DNA from: Pontibacter liquoris
Lineage (GTDB): Bacteria; Bacteroidota; Bacteroidia; Cytophagales; Hymenobacteraceae
NCBI RefSeq assembly: GCF_022758235.1
Contig: NZ_JALEBG010000001.1
Span: forward strand, 372,001 to 436,000
Reading direction: 5' to 3'
Length of the DNA stretch: 64,000 bases
In this document: positions 1-8,339 of the stretch, in pieces
Layout: each line of letters begins with the position of its first letter
Position numbering within the stretch: position 1 is the first letter of the stretch
Position numbers and translations under genes: made by a program
Notes under the pieces: model-generated
What the model was told of the DNA's origin: nothing
Database searches by the model: none
The model's input: only the letters and a program-made list of their open reading frames with translations

Positions 1-392
1 TCTTTGCCCACCAGGGTAATATCGGTGCCGTGCAGGGTGGTAATAATGGGAATGTTGATGCCTTTGGTGCGCAGGATCTGCTTGGCCATGTAGGCAGCAG
101 AGGCGTGCGGAATGGCATAGTGTACGTGCAGCACATCCAGTTTCTCGAACCGCACGATGTCGACCATTTTGCTGGCCAGCGCCAATTCGTAGGGCGGATA
201 CTGGAACAGGGGGTAAGAAGGAATGTATACTTCGTGGTAAAAAAGGTTCTCGTTAAAAAAGTCGAGGCGGGCGGGCTGGCTGTAGGTAATAAAGTGCACT
301 TTATGGTCTTTCTGGGCAAGGGCTTTGCCCAGCTCTGTCGCCACTACGCCGCTTCCCCCAAAGGTGGGATAACAAACTATACCGATTTTCAT
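1..392 (-). CDS. bshA: N-acetyl-alpha-D-glucosaminyl L-malate synthase BshA, N-terminal part (partial)
   Basis: The reverse strand encodes the N-terminal 130 residues of a GT4-type glycosyltransferase that runs off the left edge. It begins MKIGIVCYPTFGGSGVVATE and contains HVHYAIPHASAAYMAKQI and TTLHGTDITLVG, which are typical of BshA. BshA joins UDP-GlcNAc to L-malate in the first step of bacillithiol synthesis in the cytosol. The start is the ATG read from 392, directly before the conserved MKIGI strand. The gene lies downstream of the GH3/beta-lactamase gene in the same direction, about 70 bp away, with a hairpin between them. The C-terminal UDP-sugar binding half is outside the window, so the assignment rests on the N-domain only. 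Confidence 0.85.
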   Translation of the reverse strand, partial: MKIGIVCYPTFGGSGVVATELGKALAQKDHKVHFITYSQPARLDFFNENLFYHEVYIPSYPLFQYPPYELALASKMVDIVRFEKLDVLHVHYAIPHASAAYMAKQILRTKGINIPIITTLHGTDITLVGK

Positions 393-411
393 TTTGCTTC
401 TGTATAAACGA

Positions 412-441
412 CAAGTGCAGCCATGATCGCGGCTGCACTTG
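412..441. terminator. Inverted repeat between the GH3 gene and bshA
   Basis: An 11-bp perfect inverted repeat (CAAGTGCAGCC at 412-422, GGCTGCACTTG at 431-441) with an 8-nt loop sits between two reverse-strand genes. It could be a terminator or processing site for the upstream gene, but no clear T-run follows on the reverse strand. Confidence 0.4.
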
Positions 442-460
442 CTAAACTACCAATTATCTT

Positions 461-3412
461 TTATGTTTTAGGTATGATGGCCTTATAAACTACGTCGTGT
501 ATGCGGGTGCGGATGTTATACTTTACAAGCTTGTTGTTGCCTGCATCCGGGTACACTCTGTTAGACAGGAAGATATAAATGAGTTTGTTTTCAGGATCTA
601 CCCAGGCAGCTGTGCCGGTAAAGCCAGTGTGGCCAAAGGTGCTTCCCGGGGCCAGGTCGGAGGTAGGGCCATGGCCGTCGGGCTCCGGTTTGTCCCATCC
701 CAGTCCGCGGCGGCTGCTCTTAAACTGCTTTTTCGAGAACTCGGTCACTACTTTGGAGTTGAAGTATTTGCGGCCGCCATAGTTGCCGTTCTGCAGGTCC
801 ATCTGCAGCAGGATGGCCAGGTCGTTGGCGTTGGAGAAAAGACCGGCATGCCCGGCTACGCCCCCCAGCATGGCGGCACCCTGGTCGTGTACGGTACCCC
901 AGATCAGGTTGTGGCGGAAATAAGTATCGTCCTCTGTCGGAGCAATCACCTCGCGCGAGTGGTTCAGTAAGGGGTTGTAGCCCATGGTGCTCAGGCCAAG
1001 GGGCTCGTAAAAGTTCTGGGCCAAGAACTCGTCAAGCGGCTGGTTGAGCATTTTTTCTGCCAGGCGCTTGAGCATATAAAAGTCAAGGTCGCTGTAAGTA
1101 TAGTCGTAGCCTTTGCCATCTTTGCGGCGGGGCAGCATTTTGGAACGCAGCGTCCAGGTCCACACCGAATCCTCGATGGCTTTGGCCGAATAGATCTCCG
1201 GCGTTACCTGGTTAGGGTAATAATCCGTCTGGGCGCTGGCGTAGTAGAGGTCTTTTGTTTTAACCGAGGCAAGCGTTTTCTGCCAGTGAGGCAAACCTGC
1301 CAGCAGGCCGGCCTGGTGGGTCAGCACGTCGCGCAGCACCAGCCCTTCCTTGTTGGTGCCTTTCAGCTCCGGCAGGTAGGTCATTACCTTGGCATCGAGG
1401 TTGATCTTGCCTTGGTCTTTGAGGAACATAATGGCCTGCAGCGTGGCCGCCACCTTCGTAATAGAAGCCAGGTCGTAGAGCGTGTTGTTTGTGACCGGCT
1501 TTACCTTATCGTAAGTATAATAGCCGTAAGACTTGTTGAAAACAACGGTGCCGTTCTTTACCACCAGCACCTGGCAGCCTGGCGTGGCAGCATAGGCAAT
1601 GGCTTCGAGGGCGATGTTGTCGATCTGGTTCAGCGTTTTAGAGTCCATGCCCGCACTTTCAGGGGTGCCATACTTGAGGCGGTGGAGCGAAGGCGTAGCA
1701 ATGCCGCGGCCCACCTTATACCGCGTAGAGGCTGTAACGGGTAGCCGGCCCTTAGCCGCCCGCGCGCCGAACAGCGCCTGCGGTACCAGTTCCTGGGCTA
1801 CCGGGTTGTCTTCGTAACCGCACACCAGCCACTTGCTTTTCTCGAAAAACTTCAGGCTGTAGGGGTTGCCCATCACCACAACCACCACTTTTTTATTTGT
1901 GCGCTCCTGCAGGTACTGGATAAAAGCCCGCGTGCCCACGCCCACGCCAAAGTCTTTGGAGGGTGTCAGGTTCATGTTGTGCAGGCTTATAACCACTACA
2001 TTGCTGTTAGCCAGCTTTGGAATGATATTGGTAAAAGCTGAGTCCGGGGCAAAGCGGTTGGCAATAGCCAGCGAAGTGACAGGGGCGTAATTGCCAAGCG
2101 TTTGCTGGAAGGCATTGCCCTTTGGCGCGCCAATGGCCACCGATGCGATGCGCAACGTATCCAGGTCCTTAAAGGGCAGCAGGCTGTCGGCATTCTCCAC
2201 CACTGTTACAGAGTGTTCGTAGAGTTCTTCCTGGAGCACGTTGCTCAGGGGGCGGTCCATGTCTTCTTTCAGGTTGGCCAGCACGACTGGTTTATACTTG
2301 TTCAGGCCTGCCCAGTACTTGGCGTGCAGGATCTTGCGGACGTGCTGCTCCAGTTCTACTTTGCTTACCTGGCCTTTGGCAATGCCTTCTTTTATTTTGG
2401 TGATGGCGGTGGGCACATCCTCCGGGAAAAGCAGCACGTCGTTGCCGGCCATCAGGGCGCGTAGGTCCACTTCGCCGGGCGCAAAATAGCTGCTCACGCC
2501 TTTCATGTTCAGGGCATCGGTAAACACCAGCCCTTTATACTTCATTTTTTCTCTGAGCAGGCCGGTTACCAGCGGGCGGGAGAGGGTAGTCGCTAAGTTC
2601 CTGGTCGAGTCGATCTGCGGCACATACAGGTGGGCTACCATCACGCCCATCACGCCGGCTTCAAAGGATTTTTTAAACGGGTACAGCTCCACGTCCGTCA
2701 GGCGCTTGAGGCTGTGCGGCACCACCGGCAGGGCCAGGTGCGAGTCGGTGTCGGTGTCGCCGTGGCCCGGGAAGTGCTTGGCTACGGCAATAACGCCATG
2801 GTCCTGCAGGCCTTTGATGTAAGCTACCCCGCGGCGGGTCACTTCTTCTTTCGATTCGCCAAAGGAGCGGCTGCCGATTACGGGGTTGGCCGGGTTCACG
2901 TTCACATCGATTACAGGCGAGAAGCTCACGCTCACGCCCAGGCGCTTCATTTTCAGGGCGATCTCGCGGCCCATCAGGTAAATATACTTGTCATCGTCCA
3001 GGGCGCCCAAGGTCATCTGGCGGGCAAAATGCATGCTGCTGTCCAGGCGCATGTCCAGGCCCCACTCGGCATCCATGGCAACCAGCATGGGCACTTTGGC
3101 CGCGCGCTGGAAACGGTTGGTGAGCTTGGCCTGGCGCACCGGGCCGCCCTGCATAAACATTACCCCGCCAATGCCATAGCGTATGACCAGCGTGTCTATT
3201 TCCCGGAAATGTCTTTCGTCTTTGTTGGAGTAAGCGGCCACCATGAATAGCTGGCCCAGGCGCTGGTCCGGTGTGAGGGAAGCGTAAACGCTGTCGACCC
3301 AGCTTTTCTCTCGGGGATTCACAACGGTCTCGTCAGATGGCTTTAACGACATCAGGGGGCCCATCGAGAAAAACACTAAAATCAACAACCCTAAAGTAAA
3401 ACGCTTCAACAT
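461..3412 (-). CDS. Glycoside hydrolase family 3 / serine beta-lactamase-like fusion protein
   Basis: This 983-residue exported protein joins two enzymes. Residues 1-22 look like a signal peptide. Residues about 35-370 are a GH3 N-acetylglucosaminidase-type domain with the His/Asp motif KHFPGHGDTDTDSH (212-225) and the candidate nucleophile Asp299 in FTDALNM. Residues about 400-565 resemble the GH3 C-terminal domain. Residues about 580-980 are a class C beta-lactamase/penicillin-binding-like domain with the SxxK motif SITK (650-653), a YSD motif (in YTYSDLD) in place of the usual YxN, and an HTG motif near the C-terminus. Family knowledge suggests peptidoglycan turnover or recycling in the periplasm. 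Such GH3-beta-lactamase fusions are known in Bacteroidota. The true substrate cannot be read from the sequence. Confidence 0.9.
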   Translation of the reverse strand: MLKRFTLGLLILVFFSMGPLMSLKPSDETVVNPREKSWVDSVYASLTPDQRLGQLFMVAAYSNKDERHFREIDTLVIRYGIGGVMFMQGGPVRQAKLTNRFQRAAKVPMLVAMDAEWGLDMRLDSSMHFARQMTLGALDDDKYIYLMGREIALKMKRLGVSVSFSPVIDVNVNPANPVIGSRSFGESKEEVTRRGVAYIKGLQDHGVIAVAKHFPGHGDTDTDSHLALPVVPHSLKRLTDVELYPFKKSFEAGVMGVMVAHLYVPQIDSTRNLATTLSRPLVTGLLREKMKYKGLVFTDALNMKGVSSYFAPGEVDLRALMAGNDVLLFPEDVPTAITKIKEGIAKGQVSKVELEQHVRKILHAKYWAGLNKYKPVVLANLKEDMDRPLSNVLQEELYEHSVTVVENADSLLPFKDLDTLRIASVAIGAPKGNAFQQTLGNYAPVTSLAIANRFAPDSAFTNIIPKLANSNVVVISLHNMNLTPSKDFGVGVGTRAFIQYLQERTNKKVVVVVMGNPYSLKFFEKSKWLVCGYEDNPVAQELVPQALFGARAAKGRLPVTASTRYKVGRGIATPSLHRLKYGTPESAGMDSKTLNQIDNIALEAIAYAATPGCQVLVVKNGTVVFNKSYGYYTYDKVKPVTNNTLYDLASITKVAATLQAIMFLKDQGKINLDAKVMTYLPELKGTNKEGLVLRDVLTHQAGLLAGLPHWQKTLASVKTKDLYYASAQTDYYPNQVTPEIYSAKAIEDSVWTWTLRSKMLPRRKDGKGYDYTYSDLDFYMLKRLAEKMLNQPLDEFLAQNFYEPLGLSTMGYNPLLNHSREVIAPTEDDTYFRHNLIWGTVHDQGAAMLGGVAGHAGLFSNANDLAILLQMDLQNGNYGGRKYFNSKVVTEFSKKQFKSSRRGLGWDKPEPDGHGPTSDLAPGSTFGHTGFTGTAAWVDPENKLIYIFLSNRVYPDAGNNKLVKYNIRTRIHDVVYKAIIPKT

Positions 3413-3828
3413 CCTGGCACTGGTATTTTAAATTGGAACAACCCGAAATTAAGCCTATTTTTGCGAAAGGCAGTTACGGTAAAACAACTAAATTTTAGAA
3501 GCGCTGCCGGGCAGCCTAAGCAGATCAGAAAAGAAGCTGGCCTATCCTGGTGCCTGTCCGGGAACGCTTGCCGCCTCACTTGGTAGCAGTTTTATAGCTA
3601 ACGCCACAAGCAGAAGCATTCATGCGCAGCAAGTATAATAATAATTTAGCGGAGCAAAAGGTAGTTTGGCTGTCGCCACTTTCAGTATCGATCTCTAAAT
3701 TAATAATAAATTTACTTCTGAATAAGTTCTGTTTTTACAAATTAGTAAAAGCAAAGATTCGGCCAGTATAGGTCCGGAAACCTGAACCGGAAACGGAAAT
3801 TAGTTTAATCAAGCCTTTTAATATTCGG
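3413..3828. other. Divergent intergenic region between the GH3 gene and mutL
   Basis: This 416-bp gap separates two divergent genes. It becomes AT-rich near 3690-3740 and carries one AAGTATA word near 3629. I saw no exact TAnnTTTG promoter element, no convincing hairpin and no supported small gene. Confidence 0.5.
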
Positions 3829-5670
3829 ATGCCCGACATCATACATTTACTGCCTGACTTCCTGGCCAACCAGATAGCTGCCGGCGAGGTAGTGCAGCGC
3901 CCTGCTTCGGTAGTGAAGGAGCTGCTGGAAAATGCCATTGACGCCAGGGCTACCAGCGTGCAGCTGATCGTGAAGGAGGCGGGCAAGCAACTGCTGCAGG
4001 TGGTCGACAACGGCATTGGCATGTCGGAAACGGATGCCCGCATGTGCTTTGAGCGCCACGCCACTTCTAAAATAAGCACCACCGAAGACCTGTTCCGCAT
4101 CCGCACGATGGGTTTCCGGGGCGAGGCCATGGCCTCTATTGCGGCTGTGGCGCAGGTAGAGATGAAAACCCGCCCCCACCATGCCGAAGTAGGCACGCGG
4201 CTGCTGGTGGAAGGCTCGGCCATTATGCAGCAGGAACCTGCCGTGGTGCCGGCCGGCACATCTATTTGCGTAAAGAACCTGTTCTATAACGTGCCGGCGC
4301 GCCGCAACTTTCTTAAAACCAATGCGGTAGAAATGCGCCATATCCTGGACGAGTTTCAGCGGGTGGCGCTGGCCTACCCTGAGATCGCTTTTACGCTGCA
4401 CCACAACGAACTGGAGGTGTTTAATCTGCCGGCCACCAAGCTGAGCCAGCGCATTGTAGGCCTGTTTGGGGGCAACTACAAAGAGCAGATGGCTTACTGC
4501 GAGGAGGAGACAACATTTCTGACGGTACGCGGTTATATTGGCAAGCCGGAATTTGCCCGCAAAACACGCGGCGAGCAGTTCTTTTTTGTAAACAACCGCT
4601 ATGTGAAGAGCGGCTACCTGAACCATGCCGTAATGAAGGCCTTTGAAGGCCTGCTGCCCAAAGACAGCCACCCGTTCTATGTGCTGTTTATCGAGATAGA
4701 GCCTGCGAAAATTGATATCAACGTGCACCCGACCAAAACCGAGATCAAGTTCGAGGATGAGAAAACGGTGTATGCCATTGTGCATGCGGCTGTAAAAAAG
4801 GCGCTGGGCACGCACAACATTGCACCCTCCCTGGATTTTGAGGGCGATGTGAACTTTGCGCCGCTGCAGCCTATCCGCATGCAGGGCGGCTACAACGAGT
4901 TCGAGCAGGAGCAGCATACGGGCGGCAACAGCTTTCCGGGCTTTGCTTCGGCCGGCACCGCGCCGAAACGGGCCACTTCCAAAGGATGGGAACAGCTTTA
5001 TGAGCCGTTGCGCGAGCAGGCCTCGCAAGAAGAACGCTATACTTCTGCCTCGTCGGGCATGGGCCTGCTGGACGACGCCTTTGCTGCCGAAACCGCTGCC
5101 GCTTCTAAAAAAGCGATCCAGATACACCAGAAATATTTGCTCGTGCAAGTAAAGTCGGGCATGATGGTGATAGACCAGCACGCGGCGCAGGAGCGCATCC
5201 TGTATGAGAAGTATGTGGGCACGGGGCAGAAAAAAGCTGTCACCTCTCAGGCACTGCTGTTTCCGCAGACCATCGATCTCTCGCCGGCGGATGCCACGCT
5301 TATTAAGGAGCTGACGGCCGAGTTTCAGGACATGGGCTTCCAGTTCGAGGATTTTGGCGGCAACACCATCATCCTCAACGGCATTCCGGCAGACATCCAT
5401 GCGGCAAACGAGAAAGAGTTGCTTGAGGAGCTCATGGAGCAATACAAAAACAATTCGGTTACGTTAAAGCTTGATAAACGGGAAAACCTGGCGCGGGCCA
5501 TGGCCAAACGGCTTGCCTCGCGACTGCAACCCCGCATGACGGACCTGGAAATGAACTCGCTGGTAGACAAGCTTTTTGCCTGCCAGGTGCCCAACTATAC
5601 GCCCGGCGGACAAAAAACGCTGGTGATCATGGAGCTGAGCCAGCTGCACGAGCTTTTCCAGAAAGGCTGA
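3829..5670 (+). CDS. mutL: DNA mismatch repair protein MutL
   Basis: MutL couples mismatch recognition by MutS to strand incision. The N-terminal GHKL ATPase motifs are clear: ENAIDA (34-39), DNGIGM (60-65) and GFRGEA (95-100). A variable linker covers about residues 330-430, followed by a C-terminal dimerisation domain. The endonuclease motif DQHA-x2-E-x4-E is present, with DQHA at 449-452. The region near the C-terminus where CPHGRP would be expected reads VPNYTPGGQKT, so part of the usual zinc-binding endonuclease site looks divergent. The ATG start gives the standard MPDIIHLLPD opening. Two rhomboid genes follow on the same strand after a 220-bp gap. Confidence 0.96.
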   Translation: MPDIIHLLPDFLANQIAAGEVVQRPASVVKELLENAIDARATSVQLIVKEAGKQLLQVVDNGIGMSETDARMCFERHATSKISTTEDLFRIRTMGFRGEAMASIAAVAQVEMKTRPHHAEVGTRLLVEGSAIMQQEPAVVPAGTSICVKNLFYNVPARRNFLKTNAVEMRHILDEFQRVALAYPEIAFTLHHNELEVFNLPATKLSQRIVGLFGGNYKEQMAYCEEETTFLTVRGYIGKPEFARKTRGEQFFFVNNRYVKSGYLNHAVMKAFEGLLPKDSHPFYVLFIEIEPAKIDINVHPTKTEIKFEDEKTVYAIVHAAVKKALGTHNIAPSLDFEGDVNFAPLQPIRMQGGYNEFEQEQHTGGNSFPGFASAGTAPKRATSKGWEQLYEPLREQASQEERYTSASSGMGLLDDAFAAETAAASKKAIQIHQKYLLVQVKSGMMVIDQHAAQERILYEKYVGTGQKKAVTSQALLFPQTIDLSPADATLIKELTAEFQDMGFQFEDFGGNTIILNGIPADIHAANEKELLEELMEQYKNNSVTLKLDKRENLARAMAKRLASRLQPRMTDLEMNSLVDKLFACQVPNYTPGGQKTLVIMELSQLHELFQKG

Positions 5671-5890
5671 GCCTGCTAGCTGAATAGCGGCTTGTTATTT
5701 AAGGTGCATGTGGGGCTTGGCGGATAATCAAAGTTCCCCGGGCTCGTTACGCAGGTGGAGAGTGTTTACAGCGCTGGCAAGCTGGTTTTAGAGCACGCCA
5801 GGGGAGCAGGCATACTTCCTGAGCCCTGAAATACGCCATCCAACACACGTAACACGAGCACCAAAACGATACACGAAATACGAAAAGAGC

Positions 5891-6667
5891 ATGTTCAACA
5901 TCACCCCTATGGTCAGAAACCTTCTGATCATCAACGTGGTTATCTTTATACTTCAGGGCAGCCTGTTTCCGGCCAACCAGTTTGCGCTTTATCATTTCGG
6001 GTCTGAGTTTTTCAGGCCTTACCAGTTCCTGACGCACATGTTTCTGCACGGCAGCTGGGGGCATTTGTTCAGCAACATGTTCAGCCTCTTTATTTTCGGG
6101 CCGCTGCTGGAGCGCTACTGGGGCCCGGAACGCCTGCTGGCCTTTTACCTCATCTGCGGGCTGGGTGCCAGCGTACTGTACTCGGGCGTGCGCGCCTATG
6201 AACTGCATGAGCTGAAGCAGGAAACCAGCCTTTATTTGCAAAATCCTTCACCGGCTGCATTCAGCAACTACATGGACGAGCATGTGCAGCCGGGCTACCG
6301 CCGCGACCTGGCCATTGCCTACCAGCGCAACGCCAACAATCCGCAGTATGAGCAGGCCACCAAGCAGGAAGTAAAGGAAGTGTACAATGCCGTTTTCAAC
6401 AGCCCTATGCTGGGCGCTTCCGGCGCGGTATTCGCTATCCTGATGGCCTTTGGCATGCTGTTTCCGAACCTGGAGCTGATGCTGCTGTTTTTGCCTATTC
6501 CGATAAAAGCCAAATACTTTGTGCTGCTTTACGGCGCCTTTGAGCTTTATTCAGGCTTTAACAGAACGCCGGGCGATAATGTCGCACATTTCGCACACCT
6601 CGGAGGGATGTTGTTTGCGTATATACTCGTAAAAATGTGGCACCGAAATAATTTCCAGGAACATTAG
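5891..6667 (+). CDS. Rhomboid family intramembrane serine protease
   Basis: This 258-residue multi-pass membrane protein carries the rhomboid signature: an HxxxN element in HLFSNMFSLF, the nucleophile Ser177 in GASGAVF, and the catalytic His in HFAHLGG near the C-terminus. Rhomboids cleave transmembrane substrates within the bilayer. Between the second and later membrane segments there is an unusually long soluble insertion (about residues 105-165, rich in charged residues and Gln/Asn). A second rhomboid gene follows after 9 bp, suggesting a two-gene operon and possibly a paired or heteromeric function. The substrate is not predictable. Confidence 0.9.
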   Translation: MFNITPMVRNLLIINVVIFILQGSLFPANQFALYHFGSEFFRPYQFLTHMFLHGSWGHLFSNMFSLFIFGPLLERYWGPERLLAFYLICGLGASVLYSGVRAYELHELKQETSLYLQNPSPAAFSNYMDEHVQPGYRRDLAIAYQRNANNPQYEQATKQEVKEVYNAVFNSPMLGASGAVFAILMAFGMLFPNLELMLLFLPIPIKAKYFVLLYGAFELYSGFNRTPGDNVAHFAHLGGMLFAYILVKMWHRNNFQEH

Positions 6668-6676
6668 CAGATCCAA

Positions 6677-7594
6677 ATGAGCATTTTTGAAGATATCAAG
6701 GATTCTTTCCGGCAACCCAATAATACGCTCAAACAGCTTATACTGATCAACGTGCTCGTGTTTGTGGTGCTCATCGTGCTGCGAACCATCCTTTTTATTA
6801 CCGAGAACTCGGGCATTTACAACATACTGATGCGCTACCTGGCCCTAAATGCGGAGCCAACGTATTTTCTGACGCACCCTTGGACGCTGATCACCTATTT
6901 CTTTACCCACGAGGGTTTTCTGCACATTCTTTTTAACATGCTCAACCTGTACTGGTTCGGGCAGCTGGTGCGCGAGTACCTGGGCGATAAAAAGCTGCTG
7001 AGCTTATACTTGCTGGGCGGTATTGCCGGCGGCGTTTTATACTTGCTGAGCTATAACTTTATTCCATACTTTGCCAACCGGGCTTCGGCTTCGCTCATGA
7101 TCGGGGCTTCGGCCAGCGTGCTGGCTATTGTGGTGGGCGCGGCCACGCTGCTGCCCAATTATACCTTCAACCTCCTGCTTATCGGCCCGATCCGGATCAA
7201 ATATATTGCGGCTTTTCTGGTGTTGCTTTCCATTTCCGGGGCCGTGGGCGACAATGCGGGCGGGAACCTGGCCCACCTGGGCGGCGCTTTCATCGGCTGG
7301 GTATTTATCAAACAACTGCAGCGCGGCAACGACATGGGCCGGCCGTTGCTGGCCGTTACCGGCTTTTTCGGCAGGCTGTTCACGCGGCGGCCAAAACTAA
7401 AAGTCACCCACCGGCAAACGGCCTACTCCACGCGCAGCAATAGCGCTGGTAGCGCCTCCTCCGGCGCCGGTTACCCGGGCAAGCCCAGCCAGAACGAAAT
7501 AGACCGCATCCTCGACAAGATCTCCAGTTCCGGCTACGAAAGCCTTTCCAAAGACGAAAAGCAGAAGCTTTTCCAGGCAAGCCAGAAAGAGTAA
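6677..7594 (+). CDS. Rhomboid family intramembrane serine protease with C-terminal tail
   Basis: This is the second rhomboid of a tandem pair, 305 residues. It shows HILFNMLNLYWFG, the nucleophile motif GASAS (Ser near residue 143) and NLAHLGGAFIG with the catalytic His. After the last membrane segment it has a soluble tail of about 90 residues, Ser/Gly-rich then amphipathic (about 255-305, containing IDRILDKISSSGYESLSKDEK). That Asp-Lys-Ile-rich ending is common in Bacteroidota rhomboids. It is probably translated together with the upstream gene (9-bp gap) and the barstar-like gene downstream (5-bp gap). Confidence 0.9.
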   Translation: MSIFEDIKDSFRQPNNTLKQLILINVLVFVVLIVLRTILFITENSGIYNILMRYLALNAEPTYFLTHPWTLITYFFTHEGFLHILFNMLNLYWFGQLVREYLGDKKLLSLYLLGGIAGGVLYLLSYNFIPYFANRASASLMIGASASVLAIVVGAATLLPNYTFNLLLIGPIRIKYIAAFLVLLSISGAVGDNAGGNLAHLGGAFIGWVFIKQLQRGNDMGRPLLAVTGFFGRLFTRRPKLKVTHRQTAYSTRSNSAGSASSGAGYPGKPSQNEIDRILDKISSSGYESLSKDEKQKLFQASQKE

Positions 7595-7599
7595 AGCGG

Positions 7600-8109
7600 A
7601 TGGCGGCGTTTAGAAATGAGCCCGAAGAATGGCAACGGCTCGACTGGCAAATTCTGCAAAACGGCTGGAGTTGCCTCTATCACAGGCCTGAGTTTCTGTT
7701 GATCGATATTGCCTGGTTCCGGAAAGAACGCTACCGGGTGCTAGAATTCGACTGCTCCAAGTGGACTGATAAAGAAACCCTACATACTGATCTGCAGCTG
7801 AAGTTCCGGCTCTCCACCGACTATGAAAGCCATGACCTGGCTGCTCTGAGAAACGCCTTAGCGGAATACGCCATTACCGGAGGCGGATTGGTGGTGGTGC
7901 TGCACCATTTTGATACGGTAAAACGAAAAACGGGCCAGGCCCTGCTGGATGTGCTGGCCGAAAATGCCCGGTATCATCTGCTGCTGGGCGAACGCGTGCT
8001 CACGCTGGTGCAGCTAGACAAGCACGAAGACAAGTATACCACCCCTGCCGCTAGCCCGCTGCCCTGGAACCCCCACGAATGGCTGGATGCATCCGGAAAG
8101 AAAAAATAA
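7600..8109 (+). CDS. Barstar-like family protein
   Basis: This 169-residue soluble protein has no signal peptide. Residues about 48-110 fit the barstar (barnase inhibitor) pattern: a short strand VLEFDCSKW, a helix, then the STDYESHDLAALRNALAEY segment corresponding to the conserved tyrosine/asparagine-Asp-Ala-Leu helix, and a hydrophobic strand VVVLHHFD. The C-terminus ends in a WNPHEWLD motif. Barstar homologues inhibit ribonucleases, but no RNase gene is adjacent, so it may have another role. It starts 5 bp after the second rhomboid, so it is probably the last gene of that operon. The family call comes from pattern recognition only. Confidence 0.55.
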   Translation: MAAFRNEPEEWQRLDWQILQNGWSCLYHRPEFLLIDIAWFRKERYRVLEFDCSKWTDKETLHTDLQLKFRLSTDYESHDLAALRNALAEYAITGGGLVVVLHHFDTVKRKTGQALLDVLAENARYHLLLGERVLTLVQLDKHEDKYTTPAASPLPWNPHEWLDASGKKK

Positions 8110-8123
8110 GTTTATGTGTCCCT

Positions 8124-8241
8124 GACCTCGCAGCTTGCGCACCTGCCCCGAAGCATTTCGGGGGCTCCTGCGAGTGTCTGGTGGAGATAAGCTGTTGCTA
8201 CTTGCCCAGACGCTCGCAGGTCTGAAAGACACTGCGAGGTC
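8124..8241. repeat. Nested inverted-repeat element downstream of the barstar-like gene
   Basis: The outer arms are GACCTCGCAG (8124-8133) and CTGCGAGGTC (8232-8241). The inner arms are CCTGCGAGTGTCTGG (8167-8181) and CCAGACGCTCGCAGG (8206-8220) with one mismatch. A small hairpin CCCCGAA...TTCGGGG lies near 8145-8163. The whole element could fold into a branched structure. Similar nested architecture recurs elsewhere in this window. Confidence 0.6.
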
Positions 8242-8280
8242 TTCGAAAGCTTCCAAAGTATAAATCGGCATATAAACACA

Positions 8281-8308
8281 AGCGGCGCTCTCTTTCGGGA
8301 GCGCCGCT
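8281..8308. terminator. Bidirectional terminator between the barstar-like gene and mdh
   Basis: A perfect 10-bp stem, AGCGGCGCTC (8281-8290) with GAGCGCCGCT (8299-8308), and an 8-nt loop lie between convergent genes. Confidence 0.6.
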
Positions 8309-8339
8309 CGTGCTTTATCAATAAGTATGCGGAAAGAAC

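Noticed and set aside
3847..5442. A 531-residue open frame on the reverse strand opposite mutL
   Set aside because: It lies fully within mutL, whose frame carries all expected motifs. The reverse product is rich in His, Arg and Leu without recognisable domains, as is usual for a shadow of a GC-rich gene.
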